From contig NC_081408.1 in the NCBI RefSeq assembly GCF_030272615.1, positions 405,985,389 to 406,049,388 of the forward strand: a stretch of 64,000 nucleotides of DNA, in the 5' to 3' direction. The position numbers and the translations under genes are program-made. The stretch is from Cryptomeria japonica (Eukaryota; Streptophyta; Pinopsida; Cupressales; Cupressaceae). This document shows positions 53,709-64,000 of the stretch, piece by piece. The notes below the pieces were generated by a model. It did no database searches. It saw only the letters and a list, made by a program, of their open reading frames with translations, and had not been told where the DNA came from. Within the stretch, counting starts at the first letter, position 1, and each line of letters starts with the position of its first letter.

Positions 53709-55732
53709 CGTCATGGCCCCGATCAATAATGTGTGCAGATCTGAAAGTGTTGCCTCCTGCTCCAATATGATCTTATACATACTCTAAATTATGCTTCTTA
53801 AATCTGCTATAATCTGTCTCCTCATCTCCTTCACACAATCTGCTTTTGACAAGACTTCTTTTATATCCTATTCACATTAATCTGCTGATGTTCTTCCGAT
53901 CCCTTTCAGAACTGCTTATAATTCTGATTTGAATCTGTACCAATATGCTAAAAAAATGTCTTTTAACCTTGCGTAAAACTTCCTGTACAAATCTGTTACA
54001 TTCCTCTTCTTAAGATTCATGAATGTATATATCTTTCGCAAGATGATCTCTTCAACATGGCTGGGGTATATATCATATATCTTCTTACCTTCCTTTCCTT
54101 TATCACAATGATATCTTATACTCAATCTGACAGCAGCAATCCTTTTGAAGGAATGCACCTCTTCATCACAAATGCAAATCTTCATTATGTCCTTACAAAT
54201 CACACCTCTCCATTTCTCCTTAATCTTCATTTAACAAACAAACTTACTTCTTGTTAATCGACCCTTTTGGATTGGTATCTTAATCAAATGCTGCCTTTTA
54301 ATCCTCATAGAGGATCGACCAAAAGAAATAATAATATATGTTTGTTTAATAAACAGATCATTATGGAATTGTACCTCCTCATACTACTCCAAACTAATTT
54401 ATCACCTTTGTTTATTTTGAGTAATGAAGATGTTTTCTTCTTTAATTATCATTCAAATCTTACTCTTCATAATCGCACCCAAGCAGATTAATATAGTCGC
54501 TGAATGTGGCCAGTGCTACTTTCATTATCCCTTCACTACTCTTTTAGTGCTTCATATGTACTTAGTCGCTGGCCAAGTTCAATTTGCTGTACAATAAAAT
54601 TGTCAACTCTCAAGATTGGTGTTAGTATAGTTGCTGTCCATGTTTAGAGAGTCAACTATTAATTGTTGTTGGTATTTGTTGCCTTACGCTGCACCATAAT
54701 GTTGGTTTTGTTTTCCGCTTTATACTTAACTTGGGCAATGTAAAATATAATTGCTGATTTGTTTCATCCATACTTGGGTTAAGAACCTCCTACGTGGAGT
54801 CTTGCTACTTAAGTCAGATCTTTGTTAATCGCCACTTTTATTAATTGCTGTTCTGAATCCTTGCTCATTACATTATCTGTCATGGCCATGTCCTCCCCCA
54901 AATGACCGATTTGGTTTGCATTATATATTCTTCACCAACGAAAGGTTGTATCTTTTGAGAGTTTAAGGGATACGTCCTTCCAATGGATCCTAGCCTTCAG
55001 CCCTCCAAATCGCATCCTTTGTTTACAATTACTAACACATAATCTATTATTGGAACCGTGTAATTAGTGTTTTGCTTAACTGATTGGTTGACATTGGGTC
55101 TTATGGCATTAATTCTTCATTATTGATTTCATCATATATATTGTTAATTGATCATCATGTCTTCTGTCATTAATATTGCAACACTTATGTTAATCGCTGC
55201 ACATCTTAACATAATGATTGTCTTTTACTCCATATTAATTGCATCTTTTGGTTTGTTCATACTAGTTGTTGCTATCATAAATTCCTTGATAATCTCTGCT
55301 AATACAAAGGATAATATCACTGAGTCCTGTCTAAAATGAAGTGCTCTGTTAATATATGCTGAGATATTTTTACCAACCACTCGGTTCTATTACCCAATTT
55401 CTCTCCCTTTCAAACAAATGCTCTGCTGGTCGTCTGCCTTAATAGAGTGTAAGCGCTGCTTTTAATGAATACTTCTTTGTTGATCTAATGTATGTTTCTA
55501 CTACAGATTGCAGCCTATGTTATTGCTTATTATGATCACTGGCTGTGTGGGAGTCAGCCATATTGATCATTGTTGCTGCTCTTATCAAACATTCTGATCA
55601 CTGTTCTTAACCGCTGAGTTTTTATTAATGCTTGATCTTAATCATTTGTCCTTTGTATCATTTATAAAGATAATACAAGGAGCTTTCTCAATATCAACAA
55701 TACTTGACGGAGTCATGTTTGGGGACATCACA
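53709..55732 (-). repeat. LTR-like repeat, about 2.0 kb
   Basis: The right end GGGGACATCACA (55721-55732) gives a minus-strand start TGTGATGTCCCC, as at 30323. The left end CGTCATGGCCCCGATC resembles the complement of GGGGTCATTACA. It directly abuts the chromovirus pol tail. No target duplication could be confirmed and the left boundary is approximate. Confidence 0.4.
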
Positions 55733-56012
55733 CAAGGTGCACAATCTTTTTCATGTGTCTCGCCTCAAGAAGCATTGGGGCATAATGTAGTTCCCCGTTC
55801 CGAGTTGCCACCATTGGATGAGAAGGGAAGATTATTCTTATCCCAAAGGCTATTATTGATTACAGGGAACATACTATAAGGAGGATTATCAAAGAGAACT
55901 TACTGAAGTGGAAGAACTAGCCAATTAAGGATGCTACCTATGAGAGTGAGCAAATATTGCAACATGCTAATTTGCAATTGCTCGGGGACAAGCAATTCTG
56001 AGGAGGGAGGAT
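55733..56012 (+). pseudogene. Chromovirus pol C-terminus (chromodomain end) and PPT
   Basis: Plus-strand frames read SCVSPQEALGHNVVPRSELP, then after a frame change AIIDYREHTIRR and IIKENLLKWKN, a stop, PIKDATYESEQILQHANLQL and LLGDKQF. The K..LLKWKN...DATYE pattern is the chromodomain end of plant chromovirus integrase. TCTGAGGAGGGAGGAT is the polypurine tract before the LTR. Confidence 0.72.
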
Positions 56013-57174
56013 TGTATTGGCCCCTCTCTAAGCCTAGCCAGCGTGGTGATTGTTAGCATATTCCTCAAGTTCCCGTAGGCTAATGTGGTTGGTTAAGGAA
56101 CTCCTCAGTTCTTGGAGCCATCGCCATTTTGTTCTTTCAGCATTTTGATTTATGGCATTGAGCTCTATTGTTAGTGAATTTCATGGTGATGCTTTAAAAA
56201 ACATTGTCCGCCACTCAGTTTCCACTTCACAATTATTGGAGCCCATGGCTATTTTTAGTAATAATTTTGGCTCCAATCATGATTTCTTGTCATCAATAAC
56301 ATCTTGGCACATTCAATTTCAGTATCTGACACTTTGTTGGTGTTTTCGAAGGCAAGTGGGTCATTTTTAAATAAATACTTAAGTTATGATATATGATTAT
56401 AAAGTAACACTTAAGTATTTATTTAAATATTAAAAGGTGATTTATGTCCCTTGAGGATGGGCTCCTAAGGAAACATAAGTGATTATTTTAAAATTTATTG
56501 TATCTCCTCAAGGTTGGCATTGGGATTTGTGAGGAATTTTAAAATTTTAAATGGTGTCTTTTCTAGTAAATGATATGTAAGGAATTTTGGAGCTCATTTT
56601 GCCTTATGTTTAAGACTTTGTGTGAAGGATATGCTGCTGGGGTTTTTCCGAGAACTTGAAGATGAAAAACTTCATGAAGAATAGCATCCACGATGGTGAG
56701 GGATCTTCCTTGGGTGCTTGTTGATAGATTCATTTACAGTTTATAAAGGTGCTTCATTGTTGGGGTTTACAGGATTGTTCGAAAGGGTTTATTTGAAGAT
56801 TTTGGATTCCATCGTATTCAAAGAATATGAAGATCATTTGGGTATATTAATAGCTAGTTTGACTTTCATTTTTGGGAGTGAATGCAAAGATTATTTGGTG
56901 TTGATTGGCATTGGTTTTGACCTTGGTATGGGCATGGAGTTTTGGCATTGCTGGGTGCCAGTTTTTTGATGGATTTGCAGCGTTTGATTTCTTCTTTGTG
57001 AACGCACTTTCATTTGGACCTCAGCATGAACATTCCTCATGTTAGAGGGATATGTGAGCAGTTTGTTGAGGCAATCGGAGTCATTAGTGAGAGTTGACTG
57101 TACCTTTGAGCTGTTTATTATGGCATGAGATGACTACTATGGCAGAGTTGATAGGCTGGAGTGCATATTTTAGG

Positions 57175-57182
57175 CTTTTAAG
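57175..57182. repeat. hAT target-site duplication CTTTTAAG / CTTTTGAG
   Basis: CTTTTAAG before 57183 and CTTTTGAG at 59466-59473 match at seven of eight positions. Confidence 0.7.
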
Positions 57183-57457
57183 CAAAGATGAAAAACTCTT
57201 ACTCGGCAATAACTCTTTTGGCCCAAAATTTTTGAAAGCTTGGGACTTGGCAAGAAATCGGGAAAAAATTGGCAAAAAATTGGCCAATTTATCGAACATT
57301 TGAAAATATATAATTCTTAAAATATTTTTGAAAAACACACATACATTGAATTTGTAGAGCATATTGCTGATTTCCAGGATATATAAATCAAAGTTTGAGT
57401 TAAATACATATCATATAGCAAAAAATAAGTGCAACCTCTAAATGAATTTGAGTCAAT

Positions 57458-58839
57458 CAAAGTTCCCAGACTCGGACTCGGCTCGGACTCGGCAAGGCCG
57501 ACTCGACTCGTGACCCGGCTATGACTCGGCAACGACTCGGCAATGACTCGGCAAAATAAAAAAACGCTTGAAATTAAGAGATTTTTAACAATTTAAAACT
57601 TGTTTCATGCACCCATTATTGAATAAAGCCCAATTATAATGTGTGCTAGCTTGTTATGCCATGAAAGGCATGCTAGTAGAGTATCTACTTGTTTGGGGCT
57701 TCTGTTTAGTATTTTCTTTGGCCAAATTGAAATTTTGGGAGCACCAACATGAGACATCATGAACATCTTCACTTGGAAACTGTAAGGAATGCTTGTGTAT
57801 GGTAGCATTAAATAGTGTGCTTTTTGAACTTAGGTTTTACCTCGGGACTATAGTTGACCTTGGTCTTTCTTGGACCTCTTAGTTTTTAGGCTATATATAT
57901 GTTGGATGGAAGGGGGAATTGTGAGGCCATAAGGGTTTGAAAATATGCTCCTCAAAGACATGTCCCTTGCAAAAAATAACCTTGTGCCCCATGGGGGGAT
58001 TTTTTGGGATGTGGGGACAGGTAGGAAATGTCCCCAACTCACCCACTTTTTTCAAAATTTTACGAAACATCCTTGTTGTGAGGTACTCACACATCGCTCC
58101 ATTGCAAATGAAGACCCCCACTTTTTGCTTTCTAGGGTTAGCTCTTTTAGTTTTGTTGTTGGTCGTTTTAGTGTCTTAGCCTTTGCATTGAAGGGATTGA
58201 GTTTCTCAAAGGTCATCAAATCAGGTGGATCTCCTCAAGGTGGAGTGAAGGAGGTTAGGTCAGTTGAGTGATTAAGGGGTATTTAGATCATTCCTAGGGT
58301 TTTTGTGTACTATCTGGTCACGCTTCAAGTTGCTAAATCAAACCTTGGTTGAATGCATAGTGTCCTCCTAGGTCTCGTCCCTTACATCAAGGTCAGAGTG
58401 AACTCGCCTTAAAAGTCTGGAATTTCATCCTGATCCTGAAATGGCCTGAAATTTGACTAAGTCTGGAAATTTGAAGGATCCTCCAAAAACTAGATTTTGC
58501 ATTATAACTCATGGAGGTCCGAAACCACTCTCAAACATCCTGACAATATATATGGAATATAACTTAAAGTATAAGAACTTATACTTAAATGTTATATTCC
58601 ATATATGAATCCTGACGGAGAGACTAACTTGTCAAACAAGTCAAAACATTAACCTGTCGTGGCCGAGTCTTGGAGCTTGGACTCGGCGAGTTTTGCCATA
58701 ACTCACCTGACTCGCGAGTCAAGCGAGTTATGGTCAAAACTCGCCAAGTCCAAGTCCCGAGTCAACAAAACTCGTCGAGCTTGGCTCGACTTGCCAACTC
58801 GGCGAACTCGCCTGACTTGCGGCGAGTTTGGGAACTCTG
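57458..58839 (-). mobile_element. Non-autonomous hAT derivative nested in the previous one
   Basis: Ends are CAAAGTTCCCAGACTCGG and, on the other strand, CAGAGTTCCCAAACTCGC, followed on both sides by dense CGAGT/ACTCG words (57465-57550 and 58655-58835). The sequence TTTCATGCACCCATTATTGA near 57602 is the complement of the 3' end region of the 4-kb hAT (17060-17090), giving minus orientation. Flanks GAGTCAAT and ATTTCAAT agree at five of eight positions, so the duplication is decayed. Internally it contains a copy of the repeat also seen at 681-790. Confidence 0.78.
58545..58608. mobile_element. 64-bp foldback element with 8-bp flanking repeat
   Basis: Two arms, ATATATGGAATATAAC...AAGTATAAG and its near-complement, form an almost complete hairpin. 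ATCCTGAC occurs directly on both sides (58537-58544 and 58609-58616), which looks like a target duplication. It is too short to encode anything. Confidence 0.6.
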
Positions 58840-60744
58840 ATTTCAATACATATTCTAGAGAATTTGCATTCCTTGAATCTCCTTTCTATAGAATTAAAGT
58901 TCTCCTCTACTTCACATCTTCCATAAAATAAATACTTTGCTCAATAGCTGGCATTGGCATGTGCACACAAAGCCTGTCAAATTTTCAGCTCATCTCATAC
59001 ACATTGATGAACTTTGTCAGCCTTCACAACACACCTTTAGCTTCAAGAACATGGTTCAAGAAGCATGAGACTTCCACATGAAACTAACATATCATGCAAC
59101 ACACCATACTGAAGTTTTCCTCACACATACACCTAAAGGATTCACATTTTTCCCACAAAGATGCCACATCCCTTGAAGGCACCTATTTTTAACTTGTTGT
59201 GGATAGGTACACAGTTACACTAATTGATTTGCAAATGGCGAGGTGCAAGGTTATGTAATCAATTACATGATAGTATTCAGTAAAAGAATACTCGACAGAT
59301 CATTACTACAGATTTATTTGAGTTTTTCTCCCGATTTTTTCCAATAAATCACCCCGATTTTTTCAAAAAAATCGCCCAAGATATTTTTGCAGATTAAATC
59401 GTTGCCATAAATGACTCAAGATAAATTGGGAGTTAAACAATTTTTTGCAGATTTTTTCATCTATGCTTTTGAGAATCCCTTAAGCTGATCTATTCACTAG
59501 AAACCTCCACCTGTGGGCTGTGAGTGATGGATTCAAGTCGCAGGGGTTACAAGCCATAAATTCCTGTTTTTTGGAGGCATTTGAAGGATAAAATGGTTGG
59601 TTTAATACCTGCAGGAGGTTGTGGGTGTTTAACAGCAGTTATTAGCTCTGCCGTTTGGGGGTTTCAGTTGAAAGAAACTGCTGATTGCAACTTGTTTTCA
59701 GAATCAAATATTGAAACCATTCATTGTTTCCTGCTTTCCCATGGATGAAATTATGCTGGACTGAGGTCAAAAAATTGTATGCATTTATGTAAAAAAAATC
59801 TGCTCAAATGACAGACATATTAAGAAATAAATTTGTTGTTAGTATCATACTTTTCAAATAGTACAGTTTGTTTCTTATTCCATGTGTAAATGCCAGGATA
59901 ATGTCATATAAGATCCTGCAAACCAATCACCATACTTACCAGCAAATCAGAAAATAGATTTCTTACACATGCATGCACAACAAAATGTACATAGACTAAC
60001 ATATGAAGAGTTTTAAAAAAAAGAATTGGTTTGGATTTGAGGGTGGCCACTACAAAATTCTTGCATACATTGTAGATAGTGTTTGGTTGAAGCACTGTAT
60101 GCTCTCACCTTGCCCACTCCAAGATCTGGATGATCAAAATGTGTGGAGACATTGTATCTGCATCTCTATATTGTAAAAAATTAAAAAAAATTAGGGTGGG
60201 TTGTTACAGAATGTGTCTTAAGTAAAAAAAAATTACATGGCTATTTGAAATGATGTCCAAGGTAAAGGGCATTGGAGGGTTGTCTAAAGTGGAAGGTAAG
60301 GTTTTAGTTGGTATTTAGGTTAATGGCACTTTTTGGTTATGAAGACATCATTTTTCTTTTGTTGTTGGGATTAGCTATGGTATCGGGTGGCATTTCCTAA
60401 TGGTAGCAACTGTGGTCTTTCATGGGTAGTGGCTTTGGTGCTTCTTTGTTGATGCCTCCATTTTGACCCAGTTCTCTTGTTTGGGCTCTGCCCAACATTT
60501 TTATATCTATATTTGTATTTATATTTCTGTTATGCTTTTTGGACGATGGACCCTATAATTAACCCCATCTAATTAAGCTAAAAATTTAAAAAAATGATTA
60601 GGCACATCACTTAACTAATTCGACCCAGCATGGTATTAAAAAATTTAAATCAAGAGAAATTTACAAGATATAACCAGCACTTAACTACTTGCATAAAAAT
60701 GTTTATAAATTATTATATAATACATATAGAAAATAAATGCATAC

Positions 60745-60906
60745 CTGGATAATTTGAACAATTTCTACTTCAAACAGAACCTCTTCAGAAATTTTTTCTA
60801 ATGATGGCATGCAGGAAGCTGCAGTTAGGTAAGAACCATTAACATAAATAATTGCCTTCTCCTTCCTGGTCATAGCTCCAACGCCCCTTTCTAATCCTTC
60901 AGGCAC
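60745..60906 (-). CDS. PAS1: PAS1-like exon, end of second FKBP domain
   Basis: 162 bp, 54 codons in phase 0, between ...TTGACACAG and GTATGCAT. Encodes VPEGLERGVGAMTRKEKAII, YVNGSYLTAASCMPSLEKIS and EEVLFEVEIVQIIQ. VPEGLE.G.G.M.R.EKA and the closing VLFEVE strand fit FKBP domain 2 of PAS1. Confidence 0.94.
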
Positions 60907-63581
60907 CTGTGTCAACCTTATATTATGGAATGCTATACCTAGAGAAGACAATTAAAATATTTCATAAAACATGAGCAAAGAAAAAAATGTATCAATTACA
61001 TCTGTGACAATGTACGTATTAATAGAGAATGTGTGAAGCTAACCACAAAGCAAGAGAAACGGATCATTTGGTTTGCAAATGTCAATGATTATATGGTCTG
61101 CATGCAATACTATATTGTGTGGAAATTATTTCGATGTTTTAAGAATTGATTACTTTTGTCATAAAATTCAGATTCAATGATTATTTATGATGAGTATTTT
61201 CTGTATCTAAAGTAGATAGTAACCTCGATACTATATGCACTGATAATACACAGTTAGGGTCTAGTTGGGTCTACCAGTTCTACATTTTCCCATGTAGAAA
61301 GGAAATAACCTTTCATCTCTGCTCAAGCATTACAGGAGACAGTTACTAGGGGTAGTAAAAAAAAATTAGAATCTCGATATCTTAAAGAAACCCTTAACTA
61401 ATTGTATTCCACAATAAGTAGTGGATGGATAAGAAACACCCAGAATTGATTCCATAAAAGGTCTGTCAAGAGACCCAGTTGGACTATAGCATATGGAATG
61501 ATTTGGCTTGAGATCTTCATATCTGATGACTGTATAACACAGTACTGTCGCTAGTTCTTAGACTACACACTATTATATAGATATTATTTGTTAAATTTTG
61601 TGACCCAGATTAGTAATCAGATTATCAGTATTTAACTGTTTGCTAATATTAAGTAAAGTAAATGACAGAATGAAAGTAAGTGCATAAGAGACAAACACAA
61701 ATACCCTGGGAAAACCTCCAAGGAGGAAAAACCCAGCACTAAAGACCCACAGGTCAGATTATGTATTCAATCTTAATTGTACCAATACAATACTTAGCTG
61801 AACTCTTCAACCTCTTATCAGATCTGCACCTTTTGATGGTCAGATCTGCCCTTCTAATTACTCCAAGTCTGCATCAAATCTGCTCTCTAACAGAAATCTG
61901 GAACATCAAATGCCTTTGACCTCCTTGGATAAGTTCGCCCAATTTACTTCTCAATTTCGCACACTTAGTTGCAGAAGTATTTCGCTTTGCAAGAGGAAGT
62001 GAGATTGTATTTTTGTGTTTGGTAAATGATCATTATTTATATGATCATTTAACCCACATAACCTCTAAGTCGGCTTTGTTTAACAAATTCATTTTGGCGC
62101 CAAGTTATTAATGTGGCGTGGTAAATAGGGCTGGTCTTTGTTTAGGGGCACGTTACCCTTTTAGGGCCGGTCCTCCACGTTACACTTAAGGGAAGGGGTT
62201 CGGATGTTGCCTTAGGGCAATCCGAACCCTCTTTCCTAGTTACAAACAACATTATTAACCTATTTCCAGAACAATTCACTGACTTCAACACACACTTATG
62301 TAAATTGTTCCATATTCCATTATCCACAGCACTGAAATGTTGCTGATGGGGTGCATCCAGGGAGGCCTAGATGCATCAAATCTAGCTAAATGTGAACTTT
62401 TCTTATTTGAGATACAGGTTTATTAAAATGATGATGCTCAGCAACAGGGCAGTAGTATCAATTAAAGCATTTATATTTCATTATGAACACCTCTTAAGTC
62501 TGCAAACTAGATGTCCTCAACATGATAATAAAGAAAGAAGAGGATTTGGTAGTAAATAAAGGCAAAAAACAATTGCAACCTTAATAGGACAGTAAACAAT
62601 TCAGAATTTCTGATTGCAAGTTGCAAAAATTGAAACTCAGTGAGATTGTTTATTGGGAAAGTTTATAGAAGCATTATGTATTAGTGAGATGAAGAATAGA
62701 TTGCTTTAAATATCAAAGATAGTAAACAACATGTGTATTCGGGTTAAGTATGAAAATAAATAATATTTGTATAGCGACTACATATTATTGAATTCGTATG
62801 GTGGAGTATATTCGTTTTTTTTTTCTTTTAATATGGTGGAGTATATTCTTGATATAAGTAGATTCTTGTAGTTGAAGAAGAATATGATTTTGTTAGATGA
62901 GATCATGAAGAGTTAGGATATACTTGCTTAAGGTAATCTAGTCTTCCCATTGTAAAACACAAAAACTGTAACAAACTACAGTTCAAAAGAGAAGCCTGTA
63001 AACCTGTGCCCTTAGATGTCACTACTGAATAGAAATTCCATGTTTTGAATGAGGATGAAATAGATATTATGTAATCCTGATAATAAGGACCTCGAATAAT
63101 AAGACATTAGTATGAATTACGAAACTAGAGCTGTCAAGTTCTTGTGACTAGCAGATTCCTAAGAAAACAAAAAAGTCAAACTTTGAATAACTAAACAAAT
63201 AATTGTGAGAAGGGATTATGCATCTTTCCTTGACACACTACTTAAGCCAAAAATTGACATTTAAATATAGTTTCACTTTGACCAGAAAAAACAATGAGTG
63301 TATTATGATGAAATACAAGTTCAAGTAAAGATAGATGAGTAGCGTATGGCATTAATAAGCTAATTTCTCTTTAATGGTTAATGTAAACGGAAAATACATG
63401 TTAGGTGTTTTGAATTTATTACATGGTTTATAAATCAGCTGATATTAAAAGGTATGCAACTGCATTTTTTGTGGAAACCTGACACTCTTCATTAATACAA
63501 CTATAAAAATTGCTAGGGATCACACTCTCTATTCAAAATTGCAATAATAGGTTTTCAAAGAAATACAAAAAATATACCAAC
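60907..63581 (-). other. PAS1 intron, 2675 bp
   Basis: Bounded by AAAGAG|GTTGGT and ACACAG|GTGCCT. Contains a Copia-like LTR (about 61588-62378); the remainder (60907-61587 and 62379-63581) shows nothing recognisable. Confidence 0.85.
61588..62378 (-). repeat. Copia-type LTR candidate
   Basis: On the minus strand it runs from TGATGCATCTAGGCCTCC to ...CACAAAATTTAACA. It includes GGGTTTTTCCTCCTTGGAGG and GTTTTCCCAGGG near 61712-61742, a motif shared with 28808-28840. No attached coding region and no convincing target duplication, so it may be a solo LTR. Confidence 0.5.
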
Positions 63582-63666
63582 CTCTTTCTTCCCAAATGTA
63601 AAGTGTAAAGGTTCGCCTTCTTTGAAAGATAATATTTCTTGATTATCAAGGGTTCTTGCTGTTATC
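63582..63666 (-). CDS. PAS1: PAS1-like exon, second FKBP domain
   Basis: 85 bp between ...TTCATTAAAG and GTTGGTAT. After one base completing a codon it encodes ITARTLDNQEILSFKEGEPL followed by HFTFGKKE and ends at a codon boundary. GEP..FTFGK.EV at this exon border is typical of PAS1. The acceptor tract is weaker than the others, so its 5' edge is the least certain. Confidence 0.88.
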
Positions 63667-64000
63667 CTTTAATGAACATAACAACAAAATTATCAGATAA
63701 CCAGCAACTCACAATAATAACTTAAAAACATATAAATATAATCAAAGGACAATTAAATTTTCTGAGACTCTGTGACAGAATCTACATAAGCTTAATAATT
63801 ATATGTGAAACTAACATATGTAATGTGCATAAAGAAAGTAGAACCTGTGTGAAGCATCCAAACAAAAATGAGAGTTCTTCCATTAAAAGCATAAATGCAT
63901 CCACAGGTTTAAGGCCTTTATTATATAATTGCTTCATATAAATTATGACTAGTATAGATATCTTAAATAAATCTATCAAAGAAAACACCAAGACATATCA
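63667..64000 (-). other. PAS1 intron, continuing beyond the window
   Basis: No exon recognised. The first FKBP domain and the start codon should lie at higher coordinates outside the window. Confidence 0.6.

Larger units (their letters stand above)
57183..59465. mobile_element. Non-autonomous hAT derivative containing a second one
   Basis: Ends are CAAAGATGAAAAACTCT and, on the other strand, CATAGATGAAAAAATCT. The left subterminal part carries ACTCTTACTCGGCAATAACTC. Internal sequence 57290-57440 matches the complement of 36150-36300 in the 620-bp hAT derivative. It carries the 57458-58839 element, so the two insertions are ordered in time. Confidence 0.78.
56013..60208 (+). repeat. 3' LTR of a chromovirus, interrupted by nested hATs
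   Basis: Starts TGTATTGGCCCC right after the PPT, continues with TTAGCATATTCCTCAAGTTC and CCGTAGGCTAA, and after the hAT block (57183-59473) resumes and ends near GGTGGGTTGTTACA. The block TGTATGCTCTCACCTTGCCC near 60100 matches the 3' part of the solo LTR at 24756-27044. Without the insertion it would be about 1.9 kb. Confidence 0.62.
53303..60744 (-). other. PAS1 intron, 7442 bp, with LTRs and nested hATs
   Basis: Bounded by donor ATCCAG|GTATGC and acceptor GGCAG|GTGCGT. Filled by an LTR of the TGTGATGTCCCC type, a chromovirus pol end with its 3' LTR, and two nested hAT derivatives. Confidence 0.85.
22424..63666 (-). other. PAS1: PASTICCINO1-like (FKBP72) immunophilin gene, partial, with giant introns
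   Basis: Six minus-strand exons assemble in phase into about 207 codons. The order is the end of FKBP domain 2 (EGEPLHFTFGKKE, then VPEGLERGVGAMTRKEKAII), then a linker and FKBP domain 3 (VRDMVGDGRLIKRRIKDGKG, MDCPLQDSLLYIHYKGML, FYDTHVNGNGEPLEFRSGEG, VPEGLEMCIRLMLPNEIALV). This order and the phrases match plant PAS1, a three-FKBP, TPR-containing protein. In Arabidopsis PAS1 scaffolds the ER very-long-chain fatty-acid elongase complex and restrains cell proliferation. Visible introns are 2675, 7442, 934, 29294 and 276 bp. No stop or frameshift was found in the exons, so I regard it as a functional gene cut by both window edges. Confidence 0.88.

Noticed and set aside
57450-57457. Perfect target duplication for the inner hAT derivative
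   Set aside because: GAGTCAAT and ATTTCAAT agree at only five of eight positions; the element call rests on its termini and subterminal repeats instead.
61588-62378. Solo Copia LTR with target duplication
   Set aside because: The termini look right but no 5-bp flanking repeat could be found, so it is reported only as an LTR candidate.

Overview
The window looks like gymnosperm nuclear DNA, most probably conifer. It is AT-rich, holds one split protein gene with very long introns, and is otherwise layered LTR retrotransposons, solo LTRs and hAT DNA transposons. The organism call is inference from this architecture; I cannot confirm a species.

The only recognisable resident gene runs on the minus strand. 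Six exons (63582-63666, 60745-60906, 53245-53302, 52162-52310, 22770-22867, 22424-22493) have clean GT/AG borders and compatible phases. They encode the second and third FKBP-type domains of a PASTICCINO1 (PAS1/FKBP72)-like protein. The first FKBP domain lies beyond the right edge. The TPR and membrane-anchor exons were not found and should lie beyond the left edge. One intron is about 29.3 kb, and the intron after the last visible exon exceeds 22.4 kb, so nearly everything else here is intronic.

1-21.2 kb is a nest, all on the minus strand except the hAT, whose transposase reads on the plus strand. The outer layer is a chromovirus-like LTR element (LTR traces 1-581 and 19333-21186). Just inside its primer-binding site, where gag should be, it carries an intron-less piece of a PDS5-like cohesin-cofactor gene. 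An old Ty3/gypsy element (5' LTR 17723-18081, coding remnants down to about 2.4 kb) lies inside it. That element was in turn hit by a 4.06-kb hAT transposon (13178-17238, 8-bp target duplication) and by a 4.7-kb gypsy element with gag and protease but no RT, RNase H or integrase (4520-9244, 5-bp target duplication).

22.9-46.2 kb, inside the giant intron, holds solo LTRs (24756-27044 and 30323-31925, both with target duplications), an inverted LTR pair member (33556-35744), a 620-bp hAT derivative (35752-36371), a decayed gag-pol gypsy element (37823-43566), and a chimeric patch joining an LFR-like armadillo-gene exon to rearranged Copia gag pieces (44281-45672).

46180-51908 is a young Ty3/gypsy insertion with two 315-bp LTRs that differ at only two positions. 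It keeps an uninterrupted 1078-codon gag-protease frame fused to an integrase tail, with RT, RNase H and integrase core missing. Its 3' region carries arrays of the palindrome CGTACG and a GC-rich hairpin, both also seen in the 4520-9244 element. 53.7-60.2 kb holds LTRs with nested non-autonomous hATs (57183-59465 containing 57458-58839, which contains a 64-bp foldback).

The most interesting material is the pair of gag-protease-only retrotransposons with shared CGTACG and hairpin architecture, the PDS5 fragment captured in the gag position of an LTR element, and the giant-intron PAS1 gene itself.
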